DNA of 64,000 nucleotides from Streptomyces luteogriseus (GCF_014205055.1 NZ_JACHMS010000001.1:2542001-2606000); one strand, 5' to 3'. Positions 25,229-34,810 are shown, counted from the first letter of the stretch. Notes: generated by a model not told the origin, from the letters alone. Made by a program: numbers and translations.

Positions 25229-28200
25229 GTGAGGCGAAGCAAGAACAGTCCCGAGCCGTCGGCCCGGGGCAACTTCACCCCGCCGCCGCGCACAGCGGCG
25301 CCCGCCCCCGTGCCCGGTTCGGAACCGGCGGCCGCGCCCGCCGAGAACGGCGGCCGTCTCTCCCCGCGCAACTGGCGCGTGGCGACCAGGCTCAACGCGA
25401 TCCTGCTCATACCCGTGGTGGTCGGCCTCGTCATGGGCGGCTTCCAGGTGAAGAGCTCGATCGACACCTGGCAGGAGGCCGAGGACGCGGAGAACACCGC
25501 GCGCCTGGTCCGTGCCTCGCTGCTCTACGCCAACGCCCTCTACAACGAACGTGACGCCTCGGCGGCGCCCCTGCTGAAGGGCAGCGCCCAGAACGCCCAG
25601 GACAAGGCGACCGTCACCCAGGTCCGCAAGACCACCGACGAGGCGGCGGACGCCTTCGACGCCGCGGCGCAGAACATGCCGGCCAAGCCCGGCCTGGAGC
25701 GCCGGCTGAAGCTGTTCCGCGAGGCGGAGCCCAAGCTGGCCACCCTGCGCCAGGTCGCCTACACCTCCAAGCTCAAGGGCGTCCAGACCGAAGAGGGCTA
25801 TGTCGAGGTCGCCCACCCGCTGACGGAGTTCGCCAACGAGCTCGGCCTCGGCACCGGCAACATCACCAGCTACGGCCGGACCGTGTACGCCATCGAGCTG
25901 ACCAAGGCGGCCCTGTCGCTGCAGCGCTCCATCGGCATGCACATCCTGGTCAAGCCGGGTCCCGACGACGGCAACCTCGCCAGCCAGCGCATCGCCCTCT
26001 CGTCGTACGCCTATCTCGAGCGCATCGCCGTGCAGGAGTACATCGGCGGTGGAACCCAGCAGGACGCGGACAAGCTCAAGGCGGCCGAGGCCAAGATCAA
26101 GGCCGACGGTGCCGCGATGGCCCGGGAGGCCAAGGGCAAGAACCCGGACTACGTGCCGCCGCCCGCCAACCCGACGACGATGATCTCGGCCGTGGCGACG
26201 CTGCCGAGCACGGACCCGAGCGCCCGTGCCGCACTCGCCGAGAAGGGCGTCACCGCCGAGAACTGGTGGGCGGTCAACACGCTCAAGTTCAACGCGTACG
26301 AAAAGATCGAGACGGACATGGCCGACAAGGCCGTGAGCGAAGCGTCCGACATCGCCGACGACGCCCAGCGTGACGCCTACATCACCGGTGCCGCCGTCGT
26401 GGTCGCCCTGCTCCTGGCCTTCATCCTGGCCGGCGCGGTCGCCCGCCAGATGAGCCGCTCGATGCGCCAGCTGCGCAACGCCGCCTTCGGCATCGCCGAG
26501 CAGCGTCTGCCGATGCTGGTCGACCAGCTCTCCCGCACCGACCCCGGTCGCGTCGACACCCGCGTCCAGGCCATCCCGATCACCACCACCGACGAGATCG
26601 GCGAAGTCGCCCGCGCCTTCGACCAGGTCCACCGCGAGGCCGTCCGGCTCGCCGCCGAGCAGGCCCTGCTGCGGGGCAACATCAACGCGATCTTCACCAA
26701 CCTGTCGCGCCGCAACCAGTCACTGATCGAGGGCCAGCTGACCCTGATCACCGACCTGGAGAACAACGAGGCCGACCCGGACCAGCTGGAGAACCTCTTC
26801 AAGCTGGACCACCTGGCGACCCGTATGCGCCGCAACGGCGAGAACCTCCTCGTCCTCGCCGGCGAGGAGCCCGGACGCCGCTGGGACCAGCCGGTGCCGC
26901 TGGTCGACGTGCTGCGCGCCGCCTCCTCCGAGGTGGAGCAGTACGAGCGCATCGAGCTGTCGGGCGTCCCGGAGGCCGAGATCCACGGCCGCGCCGTGAC
27001 CGACCTCGTGCACCTGCTGGCCGAGCTGCTGGAGAACGCCACGACGTTCTCCTCCCCGCAGACCAAGGTGCGCGTGACCGCGACCCGTCTCCCCGACGGC
27101 CGCGTGATGATCGAGATCCACGACAAGGGCATCGGCCTGACCGCCGAGGACTTCGCGGACATCAACCACAAGCTGGCCAACCCGCCGACCGTGGACGCCG
27201 CGATCTCGCAGCGCATGGGCCTGTTCGTGGTCGGCCGGCTGTCCGACCGGCACGGCATCCGCGTCCAGCTGCGCCCCTCGGGCGAGCAGGCCGGCACCAC
27301 CTCGCTGGTCATGCTGCCGGACGCGATCACCCACGGTGGTGGCGGCGAGCAGCACGTGGACCGCGACGAGTTCACCGTCTCGCAGATCATCCCGGAGCAG
27401 AACTTCGGCGGCGAGAGCTTCAACCAGCCGGCCATGCGCACGGCCGCGGAGCTCGGCTTCGACGACAGCCGCTACTCCGACGTCCCCGACGACATACGGG
27501 AGCTCGACCCCGTCGGCCGCTCCCTGATGCGTGAGGAGCGCCGCGCGGCCCTGGAGGCCCAGTCGCCCGAGCAGCCCGCGCTGCCCGGGCAGGGCAACCA
27601 GCAGAGCGACCAGGCGACCGGGTACCGCGACGAGTACAACGGGCAGCAGGGTTACGACACCGGCCAGGGCTACGACACCGGCCAGAGCGGCTACCCGGAG
27701 CAGCAGCAGCCCTCCTACGACCGGCAGACGCCGTACGAGCAGCAGCAGCCCTCGTACGACGAGCAGCGCCACACGGCGTACGAGGAGCCGCAGCGCACCG
27801 CGTACGACGAGCAGTACTACGCACCCAACGGCGGTCTGCCCCAGAACGACACCTTCTCGCCGAACGGCGGCTACCCGGAGCCCTCCTATGCGGAGCCGGC
27901 CCAGGAGGAGCCCGCGGCGCCGAATGCGGGCGGGCAGGGTGGTTTCGCGGCGTTCGAGCAGCGGCGTCACCAGGACGACTGGCCCCAGCAGGACGGTTAC
28001 CAGAACGGCTACCCGAGCCAGTACCCTTCTCAGACCCCGGAAACGGAATCTGCGCAGGCCGCTGACGCGGGTGAGCAGGACCGCGTAGGCTTCGACCGTC
28101 CGGGACCGACCCAGTCCGCCGCCCCGTCGCTCACCGACGCCGGGCTTCCCCGCCGCGGAGCCACCGCGAGCGGTGCGAACGGCTCGGGCGGCGCGCGGCA

Positions 28201-28540
28201 CGCGAGCCAGGAGCCTCCGGCCTCCACCCCGGAGAGCAACGGCGACAGCAACTGGCGCTCGGCCAACGACGAGCGGTGGCAGCAGGCCTCGCAGCTCCGG
28301 AAGCCGAAGGCGGGCGGGGTCACCTCCTCCGGCCTGCCGAGGCGGGTACCCAAGGCCAACCTGATCGAGGGTGCCGCCGAAAGCACCCCCCAGGGAGGCC
28401 CACAGGTCTCCCGCGCTCCGGAGGACGTCCGGGGCAGGCTGAGCAACCTGCGTCGGGGCGTCCAGCGCGGACGCAGCGCAGGCAGTGAAACGAACGGCCA
28501 GGGCTTCGGTCCTGACAGCACCTACAACCAGGAGCGTTAG
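25229..28540 (+). CDS. cvnA: Conservon sensor CvnA (NIT-HAMP-HATPase), copy 2
   Basis: The 1103-residue paralogue of the first CvnA starts at GTG 25229 with GAGAGG upstream. Membrane segments lie near residues 52-71 and 383-406. Between them is a nitrate/nitrite-sensing-type helical region. HAMP and the ATPase domain follow (ELLENATTFSSP, HDKGIGLTAEDF). The C-terminal 400 residues are Gln/Tyr-rich with degenerate QQQPSYD and GYDTGQ units, unlike the Pro/Asn repeats of copy 1. The kinase cores are much closer than the sensors and tails, so the two probably respond to different cues. Confidence 0.95.
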   Translation: MRRSKNSPEPSARGNFTPPPRTAAPAPVPGSEPAAAPAENGGRLSPRNWRVATRLNAILLIPVVVGLVMGGFQVKSSIDTWQEAEDAENTARLVRASLLYANALYNERDASAAPLLKGSAQNAQDKATVTQVRKTTDEAADAFDAAAQNMPAKPGLERRLKLFREAEPKLATLRQVAYTSKLKGVQTEEGYVEVAHPLTEFANELGLGTGNITSYGRTVYAIELTKAALSLQRSIGMHILVKPGPDDGNLASQRIALSSYAYLERIAVQEYIGGGTQQDADKLKAAEAKIKADGAAMAREAKGKNPDYVPPPANPTTMISAVATLPSTDPSARAALAEKGVTAENWWAVNTLKFNAYEKIETDMADKAVSEASDIADDAQRDAYITGAAVVVALLLAFILAGAVARQMSRSMRQLRNAAFGIAEQRLPMLVDQLSRTDPGRVDTRVQAIPITTTDEIGEVARAFDQVHREAVRLAAEQALLRGNINAIFTNLSRRNQSLIEGQLTLITDLENNEADPDQLENLFKLDHLATRMRRNGENLLVLAGEEPGRRWDQPVPLVDVLRAASSEVEQYERIELSGVPEAEIHGRAVTDLVHLLAELLENATTFSSPQTKVRVTATRLPDGRVMIEIHDKGIGLTAEDFADINHKLANPPTVDAAISQRMGLFVVGRLSDRHGIRVQLRPSGEQAGTTSLVMLPDAITHGGGGEQHVDRDEFTVSQIIPEQNFGGESFNQPAMRTAAELGFDDSRYSDVPDDIRELDPVGRSLMREERRAALEAQSPEQPALPGQGNQQSDQATGYRDEYNGQQGYDTGQGYDTGQSGYPEQQQPSYDRQTPYEQQQPSYDEQRHTAYEEPQRTAYDEQYYAPNGGLPQNDTFSPNGGYPEPSYAEPAQEEPAAPNAGGQGGFAAFEQRRHQDDWPQQDGYQNGYPSQYPSQTPETESAQAADAGEQDRVGFDRPGPTQSAAPSLTDAGLPRRGATASGANGSGGARHASQEPPASTPESNGDSNWRSANDERWQQASQLRKPKAGGVTSSGLPRRVPKANLIEGAAESTPQGGPQVSRAPEDVRGRLSNLRRGVQRGRSAGSETNGQGFGPDSTYNQER

Positions 28541-28541
28541 T

Positions 28542-28964
28542 GTGAGCCCGATGAGCCAGGCGGCACAGAACCTGAACTGGTTGATCACCAACTTCGTGGA
28601 CAACACCCCGGGGGTGTCCCACACGGTGGTGGTCTCCGCCGACGGACTCCTTCTGGCGATGTCCGAAGGGTTCCCCCGCGACCGCGCCGACCAGCTCGCG
28701 GCCGTCGCCTCCGGTCTGACGTCTCTGACGGCAGGCGCCTCCCGGATCTTCGAGGGAGGCGCGGTGAACCAGACGGTTGTGGAGATGGAGCGGGGATTCC
28801 TCTTCATCATGTCCGTATCCGACGGCTCGTCGCTCGCCGTCCTCGCACACCCGGAGGCGGACATCGGCCTCATCGGGTACGAGATGGCACTGCTGGTCGA
28901 CCGAGCCGGTACGGTCCTGACACCGGACCTTCGTGCAGAGCTCCAGGGGAGCCTGCTCAACTAA
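28542..28964 (+). CDS. cvnB: Conservon roadblock/LC7 protein CvnB, copy 2
   Basis: The 140-residue roadblock protein starts at GTG 28542, one base after the cvnA stop, with AGGAG 7 bp upstream. It is nearly identical to copy 1 and differs mainly near GGAVNQTVVEME and LAHPEADIGLIG. An upstream extension to 28485 overlaps cvnA and is unsupported. Confidence 0.96.
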   Translation: MSPMSQAAQNLNWLITNFVDNTPGVSHTVVVSADGLLLAMSEGFPRDRADQLAAVASGLTSLTAGASRIFEGGAVNQTVVEMERGFLFIMSVSDGSSLAVLAHPEADIGLIGYEMALLVDRAGTVLTPDLRAELQGSLLN

Positions 28965-29058
28965 CAGACGGACGGTGCGTTTTGGCGTCCCGTGGCCGTA
29001 AGGTTTCGGGACGCGGCTCCACAGCGATGGGTGCCAGGCACAGTCGGAGGAGGAGAAA

Positions 29059-29643
29059 GTGGCAACACCCCCAGGCGGTCCGTCTTCGGGCAACTGGTCG
29101 TACGGCCCTGCCCAGGGCCAGGGCGACGGTGGTCAGAACCCGAACCGTTACAACTTCCCCTCCGCACCGAGCCACCGGCAGCCGTACGCGCCGCAGGGCC
29201 CCGGCCCGTCGCCGTACGACCAGCCGCCGGCCCCGCGTATCCAGCCTGTGCAGCCGCAGCGCCGCAACCCCGAGCCGGCGCCCGGCGGAGGGTCGAACAA
29301 TCACAATCCGCTGGTGCGTCCGTACGCCATGACCGGCGGCCGGACCCGCCCGCGCTACCAGCTCGCCATCGAGGCGCTGGTGCACACCACTGCGCAGCCG
29401 CACCAGATGCAGGGCCAGTTGCCCGAGCATCAGCGGATCTGCAACCTCTGCCGGGAAATCAAGTCGGTCGCCGAGATCTCGGCGCTCCTCACGATCCCTC
29501 TCGGCGTGGCCAGGATCCTCGTCGCCGACTTGGCGGAAGCGGGACTGGTCGCCATCCATCAGCCCGGCGGCGACGAGAACGCCGGCGGCCAGCCAGACGT
29601 GACACTGCTCGAAAGGGTGCTCAGTGGACTTCGCAAGCTCTAG
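29059..29643 (+). CDS. cvnC: Conservon DUF742 protein CvnC, copy 2
   Basis: The 194-residue protein starts at GTG 29059 after a run of GGAGGAGGAG. About 80 residues of Pro/Gln/Asn-rich sequence precede the DUF742 core (RPYAMTGGRTRPRYQLAIEA, RICNLCREIKSVAEISALL). The last 20 bp overlap cvnD. Only the core aligns with the first CvnC; the extension may give a separate contact to its CvnA. Confidence 0.96.
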   Translation: MATPPGGPSSGNWSYGPAQGQGDGGQNPNRYNFPSAPSHRQPYAPQGPGPSPYDQPPAPRIQPVQPQRRNPEPAPGGGSNNHNPLVRPYAMTGGRTRPRYQLAIEALVHTTAQPHQMQGQLPEHQRICNLCREIKSVAEISALLTIPLGVARILVADLAEAGLVAIHQPGGDENAGGQPDVTLLERVLSGLRKL

Positions 29644-30205
29644 CGGAGGGCCTTCCCGCTCCACCACGTCCGCGAAGATCGTGGTGGCTGGCGGCTTCGG
29701 CGTGGGCAAGACCACGTTCGTGGGTGCCGTCTCGGAGATCAACCCGCTGCGCACCGAGGCCGTGATGACGTCCGCTTCGGCCGGCATCGACGACCTCACC
29801 CACACCGGGGACAAGACCACCACCACGGTGGCCATGGACTTCGGCCGTATCACCCTGGACCAGGACCTGATCCTGTACCTCTTCGGTACGCCCGGTCAGG
29901 ACCGCTTCTGGTTCATGTGGGACGACCTGGTCCGCGGCGCCATCGGCGCGATCGTGCTGGTCGACACGAGGAGGCTCGCCGACTGCTTCCCCGCCGTCGA
30001 CTACTTCGAGAACTCGGGCCTGCCGTTCGTCATCGCGCTGAACGGCTTCGACGGACAGCAGCCGTACACCCCGGACGAGGTGCGCGAGGCGCTCCAGATC
30101 GGCCCGGACACGCCCATCATCACGACCGACGCCCGCCACCGGGCCGACGCGAAGTCGGCGCTGATCACGCTGGTGGAGCACGCTCTGATGGCGCGGCTGC
30201 GTTAG
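29624..30205 (+). CDS. cvnD: Conservon small GTPase CvnD, copy 2
   Basis: The 193-residue P-loop GTPase is almost identical to copy 1 (GGFGVGKTTF, GTPGQDRF, NGFD). Differences cluster at the N-terminus (SSGGPSRSTTS) and after residue 109. The shared 261-bp identical block sits at 29690-29950. A second near-identical run covers FPAVDYFENSGLPFV to NGFDGQQP. It closes the conservon and is followed by two terminators. Confidence 0.97.
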   Translation: MDFASSSGGPSRSTTSAKIVVAGGFGVGKTTFVGAVSEINPLRTEAVMTSASAGIDDLTHTGDKTTTTVAMDFGRITLDQDLILYLFGTPGQDRFWFMWDDLVRGAIGAIVLVDTRRLADCFPAVDYFENSGLPFVIALNGFDGQQPYTPDEVREALQIGPDTPIITTDARHRADAKSALITLVEHALMARLR

Positions 30206-30220
30206 TTCTCCTGCTGTGGG

Positions 30221-30256
30221 ACAGCCCCCGGCGGCCTCTGGGCTGCCGGGGGCTGT
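30221..30256 (+). terminator. Second conservon terminator
   Basis: ACAGCCCCCGGC pairs perfectly with GCCGGGGGCTGT over a 12-nt loop, 15 bp after cvnD. Confidence 0.85.
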
Positions 30257-30290
30257 CGCGTTGCCGGGTGCGGGTGTGTGGGGGCTTGTC

Positions 30291-30308
30291 GCGCAGTTCC
30301 CCGCGCCC
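30291..30308. repeat. Dispersed Streptomyces motif, copy 2
   Basis: GCGCAGTTCCCCGCGCCC, identical to 14661-14678 and again placed just before a perfect terminator hairpin between two transcription units. Confidence 0.75.
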
Positions 30309-30314
30309 ACAAAC

Positions 30315-30345
30315 AAAGCAGGCCCCTTCAGGAGGGGCCTGCTTT
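30315..30345. terminator. Bidirectional terminator between cvnD and pccE
   Basis: AAAGCAGGCCCC and GGGGCCTGCTTT form a perfect 12-bp stem with a 7-nt loop. The A- and T-rich ends give a U-tract in both directions, which suits the convergent genes. Confidence 0.9.
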
Positions 30346-30359
30346 CTGGGGTCCTGTGC

Positions 30360-30554
30360 TCAGCGCCAGCTGTGCGGGGCGCGGAAGCCCGGCTCGCGCT
30401 CCAGGCGGCGCCAGCCGGCCTTGATGCGGCCGCGGTGGGCCGGGGTCGGGTCCGTGGGGCGGGCGGCGGCGCGGGCCAGGAGGATGGCCGTGATGGCGGC
30501 GACTTCCTCGGGCTCGGCGTGGCCCTTCTCGACGCGGATGTCAGGCGATTCCAT
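30360..30554 (-). CDS. pccE: Acyl-CoA carboxylase epsilon subunit
   Basis: The 64-residue protein reads MESPDIRVEKGHAEPEEVAA and ends WRRLEREPGFRAPHSWR, typical of the small epsilon subunits unique to actinobacterial acyl-CoA carboxylases. It stimulates activity by bridging the biotin-carrying alpha subunit and the beta hexamer. It lies 35 bp downstream of pccB on the same strand. Confidence 0.93.
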   Translation of the reverse strand: MESPDIRVEKGHAEPEEVAAITAILLARAAARPTDPTPAHRGRIKAGWRRLEREPGFRAPHSWR

Positions 30555-30589
30555 GGGTGTCAGTCTCCGTCAGGAAGATGTCCGCAGGG

Positions 30590-32173
30590 TTACTGCGGCG
30601 GGTTGCCGTGCTTGCGGGACGGCAGGTCCGCGTGCTTGGTCTGGAGCATGGCGAGGGACTTGATCAGCACCTCGCGGGTCTCGGCGGGGTCGATGACGTC
30701 GTCGACCAGGCCGCGCTCGGCCGCGTAGTAGGGGTGCATCAGCTCGGACTTGTACTCCTTGACCATGCGGGCCCGCATGGCCTCGGGGTCCTCGGCCTCG
30801 GCGATCTGGCGGCGGAAGATGACGTTGGCCGCACCCTCGGCGCCCATGACGGCGATCTCGTTGGTCGGCCAGGCGTAGGTGAGGTCGGCACCGATGGACT
30901 GGCTGTCCATGACGATGTACGCACCTCCGTAGGCCTTGCGCAGGATCAGGGAGATCCTCGGTACGGTCGCGTTGCAGTAGGCGTAGAGGAGCTTCGCGCC
31001 GTGGCGGATGATGCCACCGTGCTCCTGGTCGACGCCCGGGAGGAAGCCGGGGACGTCCAGAAGAGTGATGATCGGGATGTTGAACGCATCGCACATCTGA
31101 ACGAAACGGGCCGCCTTCTCGGAGGCCTCGATGTCCAGCACGCCCGCCAGGGCCTGCGGCTGGTTCGCCACGATGCCGACGACCTGGCCGTCCATCCGGC
31201 CCAGCGCGCAGATGATGTTGCGGGCCCAGCGCTCGTGGACCTCCAGGTACTCGCCGTCGTCGACGATCTCCTCGATGACCTTGGCCATGTCGTACGGACG
31301 GTTGCCGTCCGCCGGGACCAGGTCCAGGAGGACGTCCGAGCGGCGGTCGGCCGCGTCCGAGGCCTCGGTGCGGGGCGGGTTCTCGCGGTTGTTCTGCGGG
31401 AGCAGCGAGAGGAGGTAGCGGACCTCGGCGATGCAGGTCTCTTCGTCGTCGTAGGCGAAGTGGCAGACACCGGAGGTCTCGGCATGCACGTCCGCGCCGC
31501 CCAGGCCGTTCTGGGTGATCTCCTCGCCGGTGACCGCCTTGACGACGTCGGGGCCGGTGATGAACATCTGCGAGGTCTCGCGGACCATGAAGACGAAGTC
31601 GGTGAGGGCGGGGCTGTAGGCCGCGCCGCCGGCGCACGGGCCGAGCATCACCGAGATCTGCGGGATCACCCCCGAGGCCCTGGTGTTGCGCTGGAAGATG
31701 CCGCCGTAGCCGGCGAGGGCCGAGACGCCCTCCTGGATGCGGGCGCCGGCGCCGTCGTTGAGCGAGACGAGCGGGGCACCGGCCGCGATGGCCATGTCCA
31801 TGATCTTGTGGATCTTCGTGGCGTGGGCCTCGCCCAGGGCGCCGCCGAAGATGCGGAAGTCGTGCGCGTAGACGAAGACCGTGCGGCCTTCCACCGTGCC
31901 CCAGCCGGTGATCACACCGTCGGTGTACGGCTTCTTGGCCTCCAGGCCGAAGCCCGTGGCCCGGTGCCGGCGCAGCTGCTCGACCTCCCGGAAGGACTCC
32001 GGGTCGAGGAGGAGTTCGATGCGCTCCCGCGCGGTCAGCTTGCCCTTGGCGTGCTGCGCGTTGGTCGCCTTCTCGCTCGGTCCGGCCACCGCCTGCGCAC
32101 GGATCTCGTGCAGTTCGGCCACGCGTCCACGCGCGTCGGTCGGCTCACCCGGCGCCTCATCCAAAACGGTCAT
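30590..32173 (-). CDS. pccB: Propionyl-CoA carboxylase beta subunit
   Basis: The 527-residue carboxyltransferase subunit carries the acyl-CoA/biotin oxyanion motifs GAGARIQEGVSALAGYG and GGAYIVMDSQSIGAD, and the C-terminal ends characteristic of PccB. It makes methylmalonyl-CoA, a polyketide precursor. An Asp in the second motif region is the position said to set propionyl specificity in the S. coelicolor enzyme; I place it by memory. The alpha (biotin) subunit is encoded elsewhere. It forms an operon with pccE. Confidence 0.95.
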   Translation of the reverse strand: MTVLDEAPGEPTDARGRVAELHEIRAQAVAGPSEKATNAQHAKGKLTARERIELLLDPESFREVEQLRRHRATGFGLEAKKPYTDGVITGWGTVEGRTVFVYAHDFRIFGGALGEAHATKIHKIMDMAIAAGAPLVSLNDGAGARIQEGVSALAGYGGIFQRNTRASGVIPQISVMLGPCAGGAAYSPALTDFVFMVRETSQMFITGPDVVKAVTGEEITQNGLGGADVHAETSGVCHFAYDDEETCIAEVRYLLSLLPQNNRENPPRTEASDAADRRSDVLLDLVPADGNRPYDMAKVIEEIVDDGEYLEVHERWARNIICALGRMDGQVVGIVANQPQALAGVLDIEASEKAARFVQMCDAFNIPIITLLDVPGFLPGVDQEHGGIIRHGAKLLYAYCNATVPRISLILRKAYGGAYIVMDSQSIGADLTYAWPTNEIAVMGAEGAANVIFRRQIAEAEDPEAMRARMVKEYKSELMHPYYAAERGLVDDVIDPAETREVLIKSLAMLQTKHADLPSRKHGNPPQ

Positions 32174-32327
32174 GTAGTGACCTTACGAAGCCGACCGAGG
32201 AATGCGGGCCGTCGACTCCTCACAGTCTCCGGCGTGTTTTCCTGGTACCCCTGAACAGAACCGTGGCGGAGTTGAGCCTTTCCGACTGGTCAGGGGGCGT
32301 GTCGCTTGTATGGGTCGCACAAAGCGC

Positions 32328-34706
32328 TCAGGAGAGAGTCACCTCACATACGTGGGTGGCGCATACCTTCTCCGGGGTGACGCGCACGCGCAGTCGGCGG
32401 CCCGTGGAGAGCACCTCGACCGTCTCGTCCGCGCGGTCGACCCGGCGGACCGGGTGGTCCCAGACGATCTCCAGCGGTTCGCCCGTACGGGGCGGCTCGC
32501 TCACGCAGAGGGTAGCGCTACGGCCCCGGCGGACGATCAGCACGCTCGCGCCGCCGGTGGCGGAGAGCGGGCCCGCCGTCCCCGCGTGCCAGAAGTTCGC
32601 GGCGGTGCAGCCGAGGGAGGGCACGGTGACCGCCTGGCGGCCGGCGTCGTTGGCGAGGACCGACATCCAGTGGCGGTCGGCGGCCCGGCGTGCGACCGCC
32701 CTGCGGGACGCCCCGGGCATGAGGACATAGGTGTACGTGGCGTCCTCGGGGTCGGTGCCGTGGTCGAGCCAGAGGGTCTGCCAGCGGCGAGTGCGCCGCT
32801 CCGGTGTGCTGCCGGTGTTGATGTCGGACCAGGCGCCGGTGCGGTCCTCGCGCAACGCCTTCGGCTCGCGGCCGAACAGGACCCAGCCGCCGTGGCCCTC
32901 CAGGTGGGCCCAGTGCGGACCCTTGACGAAGCGCTGGGTGCCGGACGCGCCGAGGTTGCGGTTGTCGACGATCGTCTCGACCGGGACGCCGTCGGAGCAG
33001 GTGATCCCGGCGCCCAGGCAGATCACCGCGTCCTCGACGCAGAACCAGGACTTGCGGGCTTCGAGGGTGGAGCCGAGGCCCTTGAGGTGCTGACCGAGGG
33101 CCGCGTGGGTGCCGTCGGTGGTGCCGCCGACCCAGCGCGCGTCCGGGCGGGCCGTGCCCCACTCGCCGCCCTCGCGGTCGGCGAGCCGCCTGGTGGAGAC
33201 GGTGGTGCCGGGCAGGCGGTACCAGTCGACGGTCGGCCAGAACCAGTCCGTGTACTGGTCGCCGGTGCCCTCGGCCCACCACCCGACCATGCCCGCGCCG
33301 GTGTGCCAGCCGCGGGGGTTCTCGCCGTTGCCGCATTCGTAGTGGGCGATGCGGTCGCTGGCCATGGCGATGTTCACCGTGAAGCGGGGGCCGCGGTGGA
33401 CGGCTCGGTCCATGGCGGCGAAGAGGTGGTGCCCGGTGGGTTCGGGGGCGGCCGGGGCGGGTGAGGCGGCGATGGCGTGCAGCCGGGCCAGGTCGGCGAC
33501 GCCGAACTGGGGTGCCGTCAGGATCGGGCTCACGGTGTCGCGTTCGATCCAGCCCTTCACGCGGGCGTGCCAGCGCTCGCGTTCCGCGGGGCTCGCACCG
33601 GCCGCGAGCAGGGCGATCGCGGCGATGAGCTGCCCGCCGTGGTAGTGGTCGCCGCGCAGGATCCTGCGGTCGTCGGTGCTGAGGTAACCGCGGCTGATGG
33701 CCCGGCCGTTGACGCTGTCCATGACCAGTCCGTCGTGGATGAGCGGCGCGTAGGCCCGCTCGACGCTGTCGAGGACGATCTGCCGGTTCGGGTCGGTGAC
33801 CTCCCAGTCGGATCCGGCGAGCAGGGCGAAGAGCCGGCCGAGGCCGTCGAGCATGACCTGGCCGTAGGTGCCCGAGTAGGCGACCCAGGTGTGCTGGACG
33901 AAGGAGCCGTCGGCGTGGAGGCCGTCGCCCCGGGTGACGTACGGGAAGACCGGGGAGAGGGCGTCCCGGGCGAGGGCGATCTTGGCGGGGTCGCGGCCGA
34001 GGATCCCGCGCAGGGCCACGGAACGGCACAGGTCGACACGGTTGGCGCCGGTGGAGGTGCCGCTGTAGTCGCCGAGGGCCGAGTCGGGGACGAAATGGTC
34101 GACCGCGGCGCAGACGGCACGGACGCGGGCCTCCCCCAGCTCCTCGTACAGGGCGGCCGTGATGTCGGTGAGCAGGCGAGGGCTGCCGATCTGCCACTCC
34201 CACCAGTTGCCGTAGCGGGTGGTGGAGGGGTTGTAGACGGTGGCGGAGAGGTGGTCGAGGCCGCGCAGGATGCCGGTCAGGAGGGCGGGGTCGGCGGTGG
34301 AGCCGGTGCCCTGCTGGACGTAGGCCTGGGTCATGGTCCACAGGCGGCCGTAGCTGAGGGTGATGCCGGCCGGCGGGTCGAAGGCGCGCCCGGGCCAGAG
34401 GGAGTCCGCCGCCGGGGCCATGCTCGCGTGCAGGTCGCGGGCGAGTGCGCCGGTCTCGGCGAGCCGGGCGGCGTAGGGCTCGGCCGTGGGGTCGTAGCCG
34501 GTGCCGAGCGAAATGCCGAGCCAGCGGCGTCGGAGGGTGTCGTACGGATCGCCCGGCGCGTCGGCGTCCCGGCCCCCGGGCGCCGCGCCCCCGGTCGCCG
34601 CGAGGGCCGCGACCGCCAGCATCAGGGCGCGGCGGCTGGGCCGGAGCGGGGTGGCTGCCCCGGCCGCGCGGCGGGGGACGGGTCGACGCTGGGGAGTCAT
34701 GCCCAT
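32328..34706 (-). CDS. Secreted family-8 polysaccharide lyase
   Basis: The 792-residue lyase has an N-terminal PSRRALMLAVAALAATGG Tat-like signal, then an (alpha/alpha) barrel and beta-sandwich domains. Active-site spacing matches pneumococcal hyaluronate lyase exactly: N222, H272, Y281 and R335 (N to H 50, H to Y 9, Y to R 54), with a W168-W169 aromatic patch. The family cleaves hyaluronan, chondroitin or xanthan by beta-elimination; which polymer cannot be decided here. Start ATG 34706 or 34700. It lies between pccB and a dehydrogenase with no carbohydrate genes nearby. Confidence 0.93.
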   Translation of the reverse strand: MGMTPQRRPVPRRAAGAATPLRPSRRALMLAVAALAATGGAAPGGRDADAPGDPYDTLRRRWLGISLGTGYDPTAEPYAARLAETGALARDLHASMAPAADSLWPGRAFDPPAGITLSYGRLWTMTQAYVQQGTGSTADPALLTGILRGLDHLSATVYNPSTTRYGNWWEWQIGSPRLLTDITAALYEELGEARVRAVCAAVDHFVPDSALGDYSGTSTGANRVDLCRSVALRGILGRDPAKIALARDALSPVFPYVTRGDGLHADGSFVQHTWVAYSGTYGQVMLDGLGRLFALLAGSDWEVTDPNRQIVLDSVERAYAPLIHDGLVMDSVNGRAISRGYLSTDDRRILRGDHYHGGQLIAAIALLAAGASPAERERWHARVKGWIERDTVSPILTAPQFGVADLARLHAIAASPAPAAPEPTGHHLFAAMDRAVHRGPRFTVNIAMASDRIAHYECGNGENPRGWHTGAGMVGWWAEGTGDQYTDWFWPTVDWYRLPGTTVSTRRLADREGGEWGTARPDARWVGGTTDGTHAALGQHLKGLGSTLEARKSWFCVEDAVICLGAGITCSDGVPVETIVDNRNLGASGTQRFVKGPHWAHLEGHGGWVLFGREPKALREDRTGAWSDINTGSTPERRTRRWQTLWLDHGTDPEDATYTYVLMPGASRRAVARRAADRHWMSVLANDAGRQAVTVPSLGCTAANFWHAGTAGPLSATGGASVLIVRRGRSATLCVSEPPRTGEPLEIVWDHPVRRVDRADETVEVLSTGRRLRVRVTPEKVCATHVCEVTLS

Positions 34707-34810
34707 GCCCTACCACGGGGAGAGGCTCACCTGAACGGTGGATCCGGCCGATCCGGCCGGAGTGACCGGAACGGGGGAACGGAACGGCTGGGGCGGACCG
34801 GGCCACCCGC

